From contig NZ_AUMF01000013.1 in assembly GCF_000430545.1 (NCBI RefSeq), positions 1 through 64,000 of the forward strand: DNA of 64,000 nt. The letters run 5' to 3'. This DNA comes from Tenacibaculum ovolyticum DSM 18103 (GTDB lineage Bacteria > Bacteroidota > Bacteroidia > Flavobacteriales > Flavobacteriaceae). Within the stretch, counting starts at the first letter, position 1, and every line of letters begins with the position of its first letter. Positions 7,774 to 16,438 of the stretch are shown piece by piece. A program made the position numbers and the translations under genes. Below the pieces are notes generated by a model. It was given only the letters and a program-made list of their open reading frames with translations. It was not told the DNA's origin and did no database searches.

Positions 7774-7825
7774 ATTCTCTCGCCAAGAATAGACATAAAC
7801 CTTGAATGTCTTTAAATGATCAAGG
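7774..7825 (+). promoter_or_regulatory. Structured 5' leader, copy C
   Basis: P1 is ATTCT 7774-7778 with AGAAT 7786-7790. S1 is AGACAT 7791-7796 with ATGTCT 7806-7811; the closing pair is T-A where copies A and D have C-G and copy B has T-G. S2 is CCTTGA 7800-7805 with TCAAGG 7820-7825. The peptide 5 ATG is 28 nt downstream. It begins 3 bp after the HlyD stop. Confidence 0.75.
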
Positions 7826-7853
7826 ATTTAATCAAATTTAAATTATTTTAAAA

Positions 7854-8027
7854 ATGAAAAAATCAATTTTAAACTTAGGTGAAGCTTTAAATAAAGCGGA
7901 ACAAAAATCAATTAATGGTGGAATTGGGCCTGTATGCAAATCAGGTTATTTTAACGACCAAGATACTTGCCGAAGAGGTTATCATCCTCACCCAATCTAT
8001 GGTTCTGTTGCTTGTTGTAGAGATTAA
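7854..8027 (+). CDS. Double-glycine leader peptide precursor 5
   Basis: A 57-aa precursor with the shared leader (MKKSILNLGEALNKAEQ, then KSINGG). The core is about 34 aa (IGPVCKSGYFNDQDTC...SVACCRD) with four Cys, ending in a CC pair, and rich in aromatic, His and Arg residues. The longer open frame at 7915-8139 is a shadow in another frame. It follows RNA leader copy C. Confidence 0.85.
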   Translation: MKKSILNLGEALNKAEQKSINGGIGPVCKSGYFNDQDTCRRGYHPHPIYGSVACCRD

Positions 8028-8030
8028 GAC

Positions 8031-8088
8031 TCTCGCTTTAATAATAAATATAAACCCTGATTACTCAAATGTAATTAAGAATTTAATC
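8031..8088 (+). promoter_or_regulatory. Degenerate copy of the structured leader (copy E)
   Basis: This can be aligned by eye with copies C and D (TCTCGC at the start, TATAAACCCTGA in the middle, ATTTAATC at the end; 58 versus 56 bases), but neither S1 nor S2 pairs any longer. It lies between peptides 5 and 6 and is probably a decayed duplicate. Peptide 6 may now depend on readthrough from peptide 5. Confidence 0.5.
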
Positions 8089-8098
8089 GAATTAAAAA

Positions 8099-8293
8099 AT
8101 GAAAAAATCAATCTTAAACTTAGGAAAAGCTTTAAATAAAGCAGATCAAAAAGAAATTAATGGTGGTATGAATCAATGTAATACTTATTCTGGCCCTATT
8201 TATTATGATCAAAATAATTGTGATGCTTTTAATGCTTTACCTTTCTACCATCAGAATTGTGTTATGGTACATGTTTCTTGTTTTCCAAGATAA
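8099..8293 (+). CDS. Double-glycine leader peptide precursor 6
   Basis: A 64-aa precursor. The leader keeps Leu -12, Asp at -8 in place of Glu, Ile -4 and GG (KADQKEINGG). The core of 41 aa (MNQCNTYSGPIYYDQNNC...) has four Cys, is rich in Tyr, Asn and His, and ends SCFPR. It is the longest core of the set. Its upstream RNA leader is degenerate. Confidence 0.85.
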   Translation: MKKSILNLGKALNKADQKEINGGMNQCNTYSGPIYYDQNNCDAFNALPFYHQNCVMVHVSCFPR

Positions 8294-8324
8294 AGGCAAG
8301 AAAACACCTTTATTAATATAAAAC

Positions 8325-8374
8325 ATTCTCGCGAGGAGTAGACACAAACCTTGAGTGTCTTTAAATAATCAAGG
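8325..8374 (+). promoter_or_regulatory. Structured 5' leader, copy D
   Basis: P1 is ATTCT 8325-8329 with GGAGT 8335-8339 (kept by two wobble pairs). S1 is AGACAC 8340-8345 with GTGTCT 8355-8360. S2 is CCTTGA 8349-8354 with TCAAGG 8369-8374. The peptide 7 ATG lies 28 nt downstream. The stretch from S2 to the ATG is nearly identical to copy C. Confidence 0.75.
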
Positions 8375-8402
8375 ATTTAATCAAATTTAAATTATTTTAA
8401 AA

Positions 8403-8582
8403 ATGAAAAAATCAATTTTAAACTTAGGAAAAGCTTTAAACAAAGCAGAACAAAAGGAAGTTAATGGTGGTATACGTTTTCGCTCATGTACAGGAACTGG
8501 TAGTAGATGTTGTGTACAAACTCAATGGGGGCAGTTTTGCGATGCTGGAAGATGTACGCCAAATGGTTGCCTTTGGTATTAA
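8403..8582 (+). CDS. Double-glycine leader peptide precursor 7
   Basis: A 59-aa precursor with the leader ending QKEVNGG (Val at -4). The core of about 36 aa has six Cys in C-x6-CC-x8-C-x4-C-x4-C order (RSCTGTGSRCCVQTQW...), with several Gly, Arg and Trp. The dense Cys pattern argues for three disulfides. It is the last gene of the peptide locus and is followed by a terminator at 8614. Confidence 0.85.
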   Translation: MKKSILNLGKALNKAEQKEVNGGIRFRSCTGTGSRCCVQTQWGQFCDAGRCTPNGCLWY

Positions 8583-8613
8583 TTTCCAATTTTAAAAAAA
8601 AATAAATAAAACT

Positions 8614-8639
8614 AAAGCGAACTTTTGTTCGCTTTTTTT
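8614..8639 (+). terminator. Intrinsic terminator closing the peptide locus
   Basis: AAAGCGAAC (8614-8622) pairs with GTTCGCTTT (8627-8635) across TTTT, with a T tract after it. Confidence 0.85.
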
Positions 8640-8675
8640 ATGAACTATTATTTTTATTTGCACAAAAGAACTAAA

Positions 8676-8691
8676 TTAGCAAGCTTGCTAA
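8676..8691. promoter_or_regulatory. 16-bp palindrome upstream of the LOG gene
   Basis: TTAGCAAGCTTGCTAA is a perfect palindrome about 47 bp before the start of the LOG-family gene, in its likely promoter. It may be an operator; no regulator is identified. Confidence 0.4.
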
Positions 8692-8737
8692 AAAAGTAAA
8701 TTTAGCATTGTAAATTGTTACATTAATTTAAAAGCAT

Positions 8738-9448
8738 ATGAGTATGAATGATGATAGAAAAATAAAAGAAAAATTACAGCCAAAAACTTGGAATGAAATA
8801 AAAACAAACGATTCTTGGGCTATTTTTAAAATCATGGCAGAATTTGTTGAAGGTTATGAAAAATTAAGTAAAATTGGACCTTGCGTATCAATTTTTGGTT
8901 CAGCCAGAACAAAACCTGGTGATAAGTATTATGAATTAGCTGAAGAAGTTGCTTATGAATTAACTCAAAATGGTTTTGGTGTAATTACTGGTGGTGGACC
9001 AGGAATTATGGAAGCTGGAAACAAAGGTGCACATCGTGGTAAAGGTGTTTCGGTTGGTCTGAATATAGAACTCCCTTTTGAGCAACATGATAACCCTTGG
9101 ATTGATCAAGGTAAAAGTTTAGATTTTGATTACTTTTTTGTTCGTAAAGTAATGTTTGTAAAATATTCTCAAGGTTTTGTAGTAATGCCTGGTGGTTTCG
9201 GTACCTTAGATGAGTTATTTGAAGCAATTACGCTAATACAAACAAATAAAATTGGGCGTTTTCCAATTGTTTTAGTAGGTAAAAAATTCTGGGGAGGTTT
9301 ATTAGACTGGATCAAAAACACACTTATTGAAGAAGGTAATATTAGTGAAAAAGATTTAAATTTATTTAGAGTTGTTGATACTGCGAGTGAAGCAATTGAT
9401 CATTTGAATAAATTTTACTCTAAATATGAATTAAAACCTAATTTCTAA
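8738..9448 (+). CDS. LOG-family protein (TIGR00730), nucleotide 5'-phosphate N-ribosidase
   Basis: A 236-aa cytosolic protein of the LOG family, which is often wrongly called lysine decarboxylase. It shows the family motif PGGFGTLDELFE (about 149-160) and the Rossmann-like GGGPGIMEAGNKGA (about 87-100). Characterised members split a purine ribonucleoside 5'-monophosphate (for example cytokinin nucleotides or AMP) into base and ribose 5-phosphate. ATG start at 8738; MNDDRKIKEKL two codons later is equally possible. It is a single gene between terminators at 8614 and 9462. Confidence 0.85.
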   Translation: MSMNDDRKIKEKLQPKTWNEIKTNDSWAIFKIMAEFVEGYEKLSKIGPCVSIFGSARTKPGDKYYELAEEVAYELTQNGFGVITGGGPGIMEAGNKGAHRGKGVSVGLNIELPFEQHDNPWIDQGKSLDFDYFFVRKVMFVKYSQGFVVMPGGFGTLDELFEAITLIQTNKIGRFPIVLVGKKFWGGLLDWIKNTLIEEGNISEKDLNLFRVVDTASEAIDHLNKFYSKYELKPNF

Positions 9449-9461
9449 TTTTTCTCACCCA

Positions 9462-9497
9462 AAGCTTATTGAACCGTATTCAATAAGCTTTTTTTAT
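9462..9497 (+). terminator. Intrinsic terminator after the LOG gene
   Basis: AAGCTTATTGA (9462-9472) pairs with TCAATAAGCTT (9480-9490), followed by seven T. Confidence 0.85.
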
Positions 9498-9498
9498 T

Positions 9499-12327
9499 TT
9501 GATTTTGAAAAATAAATTACTCCTTTTTATCTCTTTTTGTTTTTTGTACTGTTACTCTCTAACAGCACAAACAAATACTATTGAAATAAAAGCAAAACTA
9601 AATGATAAAAGTAATTTACTTCTAATTCAACAAAAAACTATTTTTTATAACAATTCTACAATAAATTTAAATTCTATTCTTCTTCACAACTGGGCCAATA
9701 GTTATAAAAACAATGATACCCCATTAGGGAAACGGTTTATTGAAGATTACAGTAAAAAATTTTACTTTACAGAAAAAAAAGATAAAGGTTATTCAAAAAT
9801 TCACAACATATCAATAAATTACCAACAAGTTTATTTTAAAGAAAAAAAAAATCAATCAGATATAATTGAAGTATTCCTAAATAAAGCACTAAAACCTAAA
9901 GACAGTTTAATTTTATCAACAACTTATACTGTAAAGATTCCTAATGCAAAATTCACAGGTTATGGAAAAATTAAAAATGGTTATCATTTACGCTTCTGGC
10001 ATATAGTTCCTAGTGTATATAAAGAAAAGTGGCAGTTAATGAGTAATTTAAACCTTGATGACTTATACCAAGATTTAACTAACTACACAATAAGCCTTGA
10101 TGTTCCAAAAAAATATACGGTTGAAAGTAATTTATATCAATATGAAACAAAAGAAAAGAAAATTACAAATTATCATTTAGTAGGTAACAGGAAAAAAGAT
10201 ATTATTATTCATATTGATTCTCTTAGTCGATTTATTTCTTTTAAAACAAAGAATAAAGAAATAAAAACCGATGCTTATTTAAAAAGTATTCCTCGAGATA
10301 CTACCTCAAAAATTATAAAAAAACAAGTTAAATTTATTGAAGGTCTTATAGGAAAACACCCACATACTGAAATGTTTATCGATGCAACTAGCATTCATAA
10401 AAACTCATTGCATGAAATATATGGTTTACCTAGTTGGCTAAAACCTTTTCCTAAAAATTTTAGATGGGAAATTAATTTTTTTAAGGCACTTACTAAAAAA
10501 TATATCGAGGATGTTTTAACCTTAAATCAAAGAACAGATTACTGGCTTACCGACGGTTTAGAAACTTTTTTAATGATGAAATACATTAAAGAATATTATC
10601 CTAATGTAACTATATTAGGAAAATACTCTAAATACTGGCCTTTAAAAACATATAATATATCTAAACTAAAACAACTTGAAAAATATGCTTTTGTATATCA
10701 ATTTAGTGCACGTAAATTCTATGATCAATCTTTAACAACTCCTTCTGACTCTCTTTCAAATTTTAATAGAAAAATTGTTAGCAAATATAAAGCAGGTTTA
10801 GGTTTATTATATCTTCAAGATTTTATAGGAGGAGATACTTTAGTTAAATCACTAAAAGAGTTTTATTCAAAAAATCAATTAAAGTTAAGTCATAGTAATA
10901 ATTTTAAAAAAATCCTTCAAAAAAACTCTTCAAAAAACTTAAAATGGTTTTTTAACGATTACATAAAAACAGATAAAAAAATTGACTACAAAATATCTAA
11001 AATAAGCAATACAAAAAACAAAGATTCTTTAGAAGTTACAATTAAAAATAAAAGAAAATTCTCATCGCCTGTAGCGTTATATGGAATACAAAAAAAAGAA
11101 ATAAAATTTAAAACATGGATTACAGGAACTGATTCTACTAAAACTGTTAAAATAAAAAAAGGTGATTTTAATAAACTCGCTTTAAATTATGAGAATAGTT
11201 ATCCCGAATACAATTCATTAGATAATTTTAGAAAAATAAACAATAACCTAATAAACAAACCACTTCAATTTCGCTTTTTTAAAGATATAGAAAACCCATA
11301 TTACAATCAATTATTTTACTACCCTGACTTTAAATACAATTTATATGACGGCCTTATATTAGGTATAAATATTAATAATAGATCTCTTGTAAATCATAAT
11401 TTTGAGTTTAGCCTTACGCCTAATTACAGTACAAAAAGTAAAAATTTTACTGGGTCATATTCATTTTCTTACAATCATTTTTTTAAAAAATCTAAAATTT
11501 ACAAAATTCGCTATGGATTTAGTAGTAGTAATTTTCATTACGCTCCTGAACTTGAATACAAAACTTTCTCACCATTTATTAGTATTCTATTTAGACGAAA
11601 TACACTTCGTGATATTGGTTTAAAGCTTTTTACAACCCGTTTAATTAGTGTAAATAAACAAACAAAACTGGGAGAAATTAAAACTGACAGTGATAAATAC
11701 AATATTTTAAACTTACGGTATATTCATTATAAATTTGACGCTATTAACAGAACCCAATATGCTATAAACGCAGAGTTTAATTCTAATTTTAGTAAAATAA
11801 CCACTGATTTTCGTTTTCGTCGCTTCTTTACAGAAAACAGAAGTTTTGAACTACGTTTTTATGGAGGTGTTTTCTTACATAATAAAACTGATGGAAATTA
11901 TTTTAGTTTCGGATTAAATCGTGGTTCTGATTATTTATTTGAACAAAATTTGTTTGGACGATCTGAAAATGATGGCATATTTAGCCAGCAGTTTATTGTT
12001 GATCAAGGAGGGTTCAAATCTAAATTTAATAGTCCTCAATTTTCAAACAATTTAATAACATCATTAAATACAAGTGTCAGCGTATGGAGATGGGCAGAAG
12101 TATATAATGACTTTGCTTATTTAAAAAATAAAAATTCTTCTCCAAGGTTTTTTTATGAAAATGGAGTACGCCTAAATTTCATTCCAAATATCTTTGAGTT
12201 TTACTTCCCTATATATACTAATGAAGGATTTGAAGTTACCAAAGAAGCCTATCCTACAAAAGTAAGATTTGTTATAACAACTAGTATTGATAGAATTTAC
12301 AACTTCATTAGAAGAGGTTTATTATAG
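9499..12327 (+). CDS. M1-peptidase-like outer-membrane protein without HExxH site
   Basis: A 942-aa exported protein: signal peptide at 1-24 (LLLFISFCFLYCYSLTAQ), an M1 aminopeptidase-like middle, and a C-terminal half (about 590-942) rich in alternating aromatic strands that looks like an outer-membrane beta-barrel. In M1 enzymes HExxH precedes a WLxEGF motif by about 18 residues. Here WLTDGLETF is present (about 352-360), but the zinc-site segment reads KALTKKYIEDVL, so both His and the Glu are missing. It is probably not a peptidase and may have a binding or assembly role. Possible starts are TTG at 9499 or 9505; both keep the signal peptide. Confidence 0.65.
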   Translation: MILKNKLLLFISFCFLYCYSLTAQTNTIEIKAKLNDKSNLLLIQQKTIFYNNSTINLNSILLHNWANSYKNNDTPLGKRFIEDYSKKFYFTEKKDKGYSKIHNISINYQQVYFKEKKNQSDIIEVFLNKALKPKDSLILSTTYTVKIPNAKFTGYGKIKNGYHLRFWHIVPSVYKEKWQLMSNLNLDDLYQDLTNYTISLDVPKKYTVESNLYQYETKEKKITNYHLVGNRKKDIIIHIDSLSRFISFKTKNKEIKTDAYLKSIPRDTTSKIIKKQVKFIEGLIGKHPHTEMFIDATSIHKNSLHEIYGLPSWLKPFPKNFRWEINFFKALTKKYIEDVLTLNQRTDYWLTDGLETFLMMKYIKEYYPNVTILGKYSKYWPLKTYNISKLKQLEKYAFVYQFSARKFYDQSLTTPSDSLSNFNRKIVSKYKAGLGLLYLQDFIGGDTLVKSLKEFYSKNQLKLSHSNNFKKILQKNSSKNLKWFFNDYIKTDKKIDYKISKISNTKNKDSLEVTIKNKRKFSSPVALYGIQKKEIKFKTWITGTDSTKTVKIKKGDFNKLALNYENSYPEYNSLDNFRKINNNLINKPLQFRFFKDIENPYYNQLFYYPDFKYNLYDGLILGININNRSLVNHNFEFSLTPNYSTKSKNFTGSYSFSYNHFFKKSKIYKIRYGFSSSNFHYAPELEYKTFSPFISILFRRNTLRDIGLKLFTTRLISVNKQTKLGEIKTDSDKYNILNLRYIHYKFDAINRTQYAINAEFNSNFSKITTDFRFRRFFTENRSFELRFYGGVFLHNKTDGNYFSFGLNRGSDYLFEQNLFGRSENDGIFSQQFIVDQGGFKSKFNSPQFSNNLITSLNTSVSVWRWAEVYNDFAYLKNKNSSPRFFYENGVRLNFIPNIFEFYFPIYTNEGFEVTKEAYPTKVRFVITTSIDRIYNFIRRGLL

Positions 12328-12412
12328 ATACTTCAATAATTTCTATTTTTTTACTGTTTTTTTAAAGAATATTCAATGAAAATTGAAATTTTTAAATTTC
12401 AACTAAAAAAAC

Positions 12413-12420
12413 TATCTTTG
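12413..12420 (+). promoter_or_regulatory. -7 promoter element for the E1 dehydrogenase gene
   Basis: TATCTTTG matches the Bacteroidota -7 consensus TAnnTTTG, 23 bp before the ATG at 12444. No convincing -33 TTG is at the usual distance. Confidence 0.5.
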
Positions 12421-12443
12421 TGACCATCCCAAAATAGAGAATC

Positions 12444-14897
12444 ATGACGCAAAAGACCGAAGTAACTAACACTCAACAACTTTCTTTTCAAGATTTTAAA
12501 AATGAAGTTTTAAACGACTATAGAGTCGCTCGAATAAGTAGAGAGTGTAGTTTGTTAGGACGTAGAGAAGTTTTAACAGGTAAAGCTAAATTCGGGATTT
12601 TTGGTGATGGTAAAGAAGTGCCACAATTAGCAATGTCAAAAGCTTTTAAAAATGGTGATTTTCGTTCTGGTTATTATAGAGATCAAACATTTATGATGGC
12701 TATTGGCCAATTATCACCTCAACAATTTTTTGCAGGATTATATGGTCACTCTGATATTAATGTAGAGCCAATGTCTGCTGGTCGTCAAATGGGTGGTCAT
12801 TTCGCTACACATTCTTTAGATGAAAACGGTCAATGGAAAAATTTAACTGCTCAAAAAAACTCATCTGCTGATATTTCTCCAACCGCTGGTCAAATGCCAC
12901 GTTTATTAGGATTAGCTCAAGCTTCAAAAATTTATCGTAATGTAAAAGGGTTAGAAAACTTCACTGATTTTTCTAATAAAGGTAATGAAGTTGCATGGGG
13001 TACCATTGGTAATGCAAGTACTTCTGAAGGTTTATTTTTTGAAACTATTAATGCTGCTGGTGTTTTACAAGTACCAATGGTTATGAATGTTTGGGATGAT
13101 GAATACGGGATCTCTGTTCATGCAAAACATCAAACAACAAAAGAAAGTATTTCTGAAATTTTAAAAGGATTTCAAAAAGAAAATGATACTAACGGATATG
13201 AAATTTTTGTAGTTAATGGTTGGGATTATGTACAACTAATAGATGTTTATAATAAAGCATCTAAAATTGCAAGAGAACAACATGTACCTGTATTAATTCA
13301 TGTAAAAGAATTAACACAACCACAAGGTCATTCTACTTCAGGATCTCACGAGAGATATAAATCTACAGAACGTTTAAAGTGGGAACAAGAATTTGATTGT
13401 CTTACTCAAATGCGCAAATGGATTTTAGAATTTGAATTAGAAGACGAAAACGGAGATATCTTAAAGTTTATTGATTCTGAAGAAGAATTAATAAAAATAG
13501 ATAAAGAATCTAAAAAAGAAGTTAGTAAAGCTAAACGCGATGCATGGAATGCATATTCAAATGAAATAAAATCTGAAGTTTCTGTTGCTATAGATTTATT
13601 AGAAAAAGTAGCTCAGAAAAGTAATAATGGTTCTTTTATTACAAAATACAAGAATGATTTAGCCGCTATAGACGAACCTATCAGAAAAGATCTTTTAGTT
13701 GCTGCTCGTAAAGCATTACGTTACTTAAAAGATGAAAATTTTGCAGAAAAAATAACATTGCAAAACTTTATTAAATCATCAATAGATAACGCGTCTGTTA
13801 AATTTTCTTCTCATTTATTAAGCGAAACAGCACTTGCTACCGAAAACGTACCTTCTGAAGCACCTACTTATGCTACCGAAAAGAAATTGGTCGATGCTCG
13901 TGTTATAATGCGTGACAACTTTGATGCTATTTTTAAAAAATACCCAGAAACTTTAATTTTTGGTGAAGATGCGGGTTATATTGGTGATGTAAATCAAGGG
14001 TTAGAAGGTTTACAGGAAAAATATGGTGAATTAAGAGTTTCAGATACTGGTATTCGTGAAGCGACCATTTTAGGTCAGGGTATTGGAATGGCAATGCGTG
14101 GTTTACGCCCAATTGCTGAAATTCAATACTTAGATTACTTATTATATGCTTTACAAATAATGAGTGACGATTTAGCAACACTTCGTTACCGTACTTTTGG
14201 TAAACAAAAAGCACCATTAATTATTCGTACTCGTGGACACCGTTTAGAAGGTATTTGGCATTCAGGTTCTCCTATGGGAGGAATTATAAATAATGTTCGT
14301 GGAATTCATGTTTTAGTTCCTAGAAATATGACTAAAGCTGCTGGTTTTTATAATACTTTATTAGAAGGTGATGATCCTGCTTTAGTTGTTGAATGTTTAA
14401 ACGGATATCGTTTAAAAGAAGAGTTACCAACAAACTTAGGAAAATTTAAAACTCCGATTGGTGTTGTTGAAACAATAAAAGAAGGAACTGATCTTACTGT
14501 TATTTCTTACGGATCTACTTTACGAATTGTTGAAGAGGCTGCTAAAGATTTAACGCAAGTTGGTATTGATATAGAAATTATAGATGCACAAAGTTTACTT
14601 CCTTTTGATTTAAATCATGATACAGTAAAATCTGTAGCTAAAACAAATCGTTTATTAGTAGTTGATGAAGATGTTCCTGGTGGAGCTTCAGCTTATTTAT
14701 TACAAGAAATTGTTGAAAATCAAAACGGATACAAACATTTAGATAGCAAACCTCAAACATTAACAGCAAAAGCACACAGACCTTCTTATGGTACTGACGG
14801 AGATTATTTTTCTAAACCTTCTGCTGAAGATATTTTCGAAAAGGTATACGAAATTATGAATGAAGCTAATCCTACAAAGTTTAAAGACTTGTATTAA
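12444..14897 (+). CDS. 2-oxoacid dehydrogenase E1, fused alpha and beta subunits
   Basis: An 817-aa thiamine-diphosphate enzyme carrying both E1 halves in one chain, a fusion typical of Bacteroidota. The alpha half (about 1-460) holds GQMPRLLGLAQASK and the ThDP-binding region WGTIGNASTSEGLFFE. The beta half (about 485-817) starts VDARVIMRDNFDAIFKKYPE and includes FGEDAGYIGDVNQG and VVDEDVPGGASAYL. It decarboxylates a branched-chain 2-oxoacid (or pyruvate-like substrate) and passes the acyl group to the E2 lipoyl domain; E2 and E3 are not in this window. Branched-chain oxoacid dehydrogenase is the most likely annotation, since iso-branched fatty acids are prominent in this group. Confidence 0.85.
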   Translation: MTQKTEVTNTQQLSFQDFKNEVLNDYRVARISRECSLLGRREVLTGKAKFGIFGDGKEVPQLAMSKAFKNGDFRSGYYRDQTFMMAIGQLSPQQFFAGLYGHSDINVEPMSAGRQMGGHFATHSLDENGQWKNLTAQKNSSADISPTAGQMPRLLGLAQASKIYRNVKGLENFTDFSNKGNEVAWGTIGNASTSEGLFFETINAAGVLQVPMVMNVWDDEYGISVHAKHQTTKESISEILKGFQKENDTNGYEIFVVNGWDYVQLIDVYNKASKIAREQHVPVLIHVKELTQPQGHSTSGSHERYKSTERLKWEQEFDCLTQMRKWILEFELEDENGDILKFIDSEEELIKIDKESKKEVSKAKRDAWNAYSNEIKSEVSVAIDLLEKVAQKSNNGSFITKYKNDLAAIDEPIRKDLLVAARKALRYLKDENFAEKITLQNFIKSSIDNASVKFSSHLLSETALATENVPSEAPTYATEKKLVDARVIMRDNFDAIFKKYPETLIFGEDAGYIGDVNQGLEGLQEKYGELRVSDTGIREATILGQGIGMAMRGLRPIAEIQYLDYLLYALQIMSDDLATLRYRTFGKQKAPLIIRTRGHRLEGIWHSGSPMGGIINNVRGIHVLVPRNMTKAAGFYNTLLEGDDPALVVECLNGYRLKEELPTNLGKFKTPIGVVETIKEGTDLTVISYGSTLRIVEEAAKDLTQVGIDIEIIDAQSLLPFDLNHDTVKSVAKTNRLLVVDEDVPGGASAYLLQEIVENQNGYKHLDSKPQTLTAKAHRPSYGTDGDYFSKPSAEDIFEKVYEIMNEANPTKFKDLY

Positions 14898-14913
14898 AAA
14901 TACTATATAAAAA

Positions 14914-14953
14914 CAAAAAAGCCTTTTAGAAAAAATTCTAAAAGGCTTTTTTG
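14914..14953. terminator. Bidirectional terminator between convergent genes
   Basis: GCCTTTTAGAA (14921-14931) pairs with TTCTAAAAGGC (14936-14946), flanked by A tract and T tract. It serves the E1 gene on plus and the SH3 lipoprotein gene on minus. Confidence 0.85.
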
Positions 14954-14969
14954 TTTTTATGTCTAAAAT

Positions 14970-15728
14970 CTAAGAATTAGGCTCTTCTTCTACCTTAACA
15001 TCCTTTACATCAATCTCTTTATTTCTTAACTCGTAATCTTTAATTTTACCTTCTATAATACTTACAAACTTAGAAGATGATAAATCTGGGTTACCAATCA
15101 CTTCTTGTAATGCTTTGATTCTTTCTGTCATCGTTGATTTTTTGATTGCTGAACTTGCAAATTTTGCAGTAGCAATATCAATCTCATCATTTGTTATATT
15201 TGATGATTTTATCCAACCTTCTTCAACATACTCACCTTCTGCTCTTTTACCTTTTACTTTCATCCAATCACCCTGATTTTCTGTTACAGCTATAATATCC
15301 ATTACACTGTATTTCTTTTCAGTTTTTGTTAGTAAATCTGGTCTTTTATAAACATTTGCTGATTCAAGCATAGCTCCAACCTTACCGTTTACAGCTAAAA
15401 AGGTAGCTCTTGTCCACCCTTCTTTACCATCAGTTAACTTAACTTTATAATACTGTTTTTTTGATTTACTATCAGTAATTTCTTCTCCAGTAAAAGCTAC
15501 TTTCTCTCCTAAACTCATTGAAGTTATCCACTTTCCTTTTGATGATGGAGTTTCTCTTATAGATAATTTATCTAATAAACAGATAGCACTTGTAGTTGGT
15601 GCTTTAACTTTTTCTGCTTCCTCAGCATTTTCTGTTACGCTTTTTTCAGATTCTTTAGACTTCGCTGTTTCTTTACATGCTGTAAACAAAGAAGATATTA
15701 AAACAATTGCAATAAATACTTTTTTCAT
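14970..15728 (-). CDS. SH3-domain lipoprotein
   Basis: A 252-aa lipoprotein with a signal peptide and lipobox SLFTAC (Cys18), then a charged linker rich in Glu and Lys. Two bacterial SH3-like repeats follow at about 47-110 (LDKLSIRETPSSKGKWI, GWTRATFL) and about 118-175 (VYKRPDLLTKTEKK, EGWIKSSN). The C-terminal helical part (about 180-252) ends in acidic residues. SH3b domains often bind peptidoglycan or peptides; the role here is unknown. It is a single gene with a terminator at its 3' end. Confidence 0.75.
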   Translation of the reverse strand: MKKVFIAIVLISSLFTACKETAKSKESEKSVTENAEEAEKVKAPTTSAICLLDKLSIRETPSSKGKWITSMSLGEKVAFTGEEITDSKSKKQYYKVKLTDGKEGWTRATFLAVNGKVGAMLESANVYKRPDLLTKTEKKYSVMDIIAVTENQGDWMKVKGKRAEGEYVEEGWIKSSNITNDEIDIATAKFASSAIKKSTMTERIKALQEVIGNPDLSSSKFVSIIEGKIKDYELRNKEIDVKDVKVEEEPNS

Positions 15729-15910
15729 TTTTTATGATTTTTTTACAAATATATGAGTTTTATTAATATCTATTTAAAAGCACCTAATTGAAATCTCATT
15801 ATATTTTCATTTGCTCAATAAAGTATTACTTTTCCTGCTTTTAAGAAAGACTTTTTATAATTGATCAGCCCTTCTATATCTATTTTAACTTTATTGCTCC
15901 TCTTCTAAAA

Positions 15911-16426
15911 TTAAATAGAACTGATTACAGTTTCTTTTAACGAACTCATTTTAACTAGTTTTTTTAATTTTTTTGATGCTGTTAGCTTCTCTTCTGCTTT
16001 GTTTTTTTCTGAATTAGCCGCTGTCTTTTTTGGCCATATATGAAACCCGCCTATCATCGTATCTCTAAAACCTGCTTTCATCCTTTCAAACAGAGCTACA
16101 TCAATTCCTGGTGGCATTTGCACAATATTTTCCCAAACACCCCATATTCCTTGTTCATCAATATCTCCATTATATTTTATCTGATGGGCTGCATAACGTT
16201 TTATCATTGAAACTTTAAACGTTTTTAAACAGTAACTACCTTTCCAAGTATATGGAGCAATATCATCTGTTCCATTACCTGAGACAATTCCTTTTTTAAA
16301 GACTAAATTAATTTCCATTTTATGCTGTTCAGAAGATTTATTATAACAATAAAACCCTTCCCATTCTCCACTTGGTAGAAAATGGTGAGTTTCTGTTTCT
16401 TCTTTCTTTTTATTAATCTTTAGCAT
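15911..16426 (-). CDS. Conserved-looking protein of unknown function
   Basis: A 171-aa protein without signal peptide or membrane helix. The middle is rich in Trp, Gly and Tyr (PSGEWEGFYCYN, SGNGTDDIAPYTWKGSYC, EQGIWGVWEN), suggesting a small beta-barrel or lipocalin-like fold. The C-terminal 45 residues are Lys/Ser rich. I do not recognise the family. It is the last gene of the NAD-related run, 12 bp after the PRPP-synthetase-like gene, so it is likely co-transcribed and may act with that pathway. Confidence 0.6.
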   Translation of the reverse strand: MLKINKKKEETETHHFLPSGEWEGFYCYNKSSEQHKMEINLVFKKGIVSGNGTDDIAPYTWKGSYCLKTFKVSMIKRYAAHQIKYNGDIDEQGIWGVWENIVQMPPGIDVALFERMKAGFRDTMIGGFHIWPKKTAANSEKNKAEEKLTASKKLKKLVKMSSLKETVISSI

Positions 16427-16438
16427 ATTATATTTAAA

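Noticed and set aside
7915..8139. 74-codon frame overlapping peptide 5
   Set aside because: Shadow in another frame of the peptide 5 gene and of the degenerate leader.
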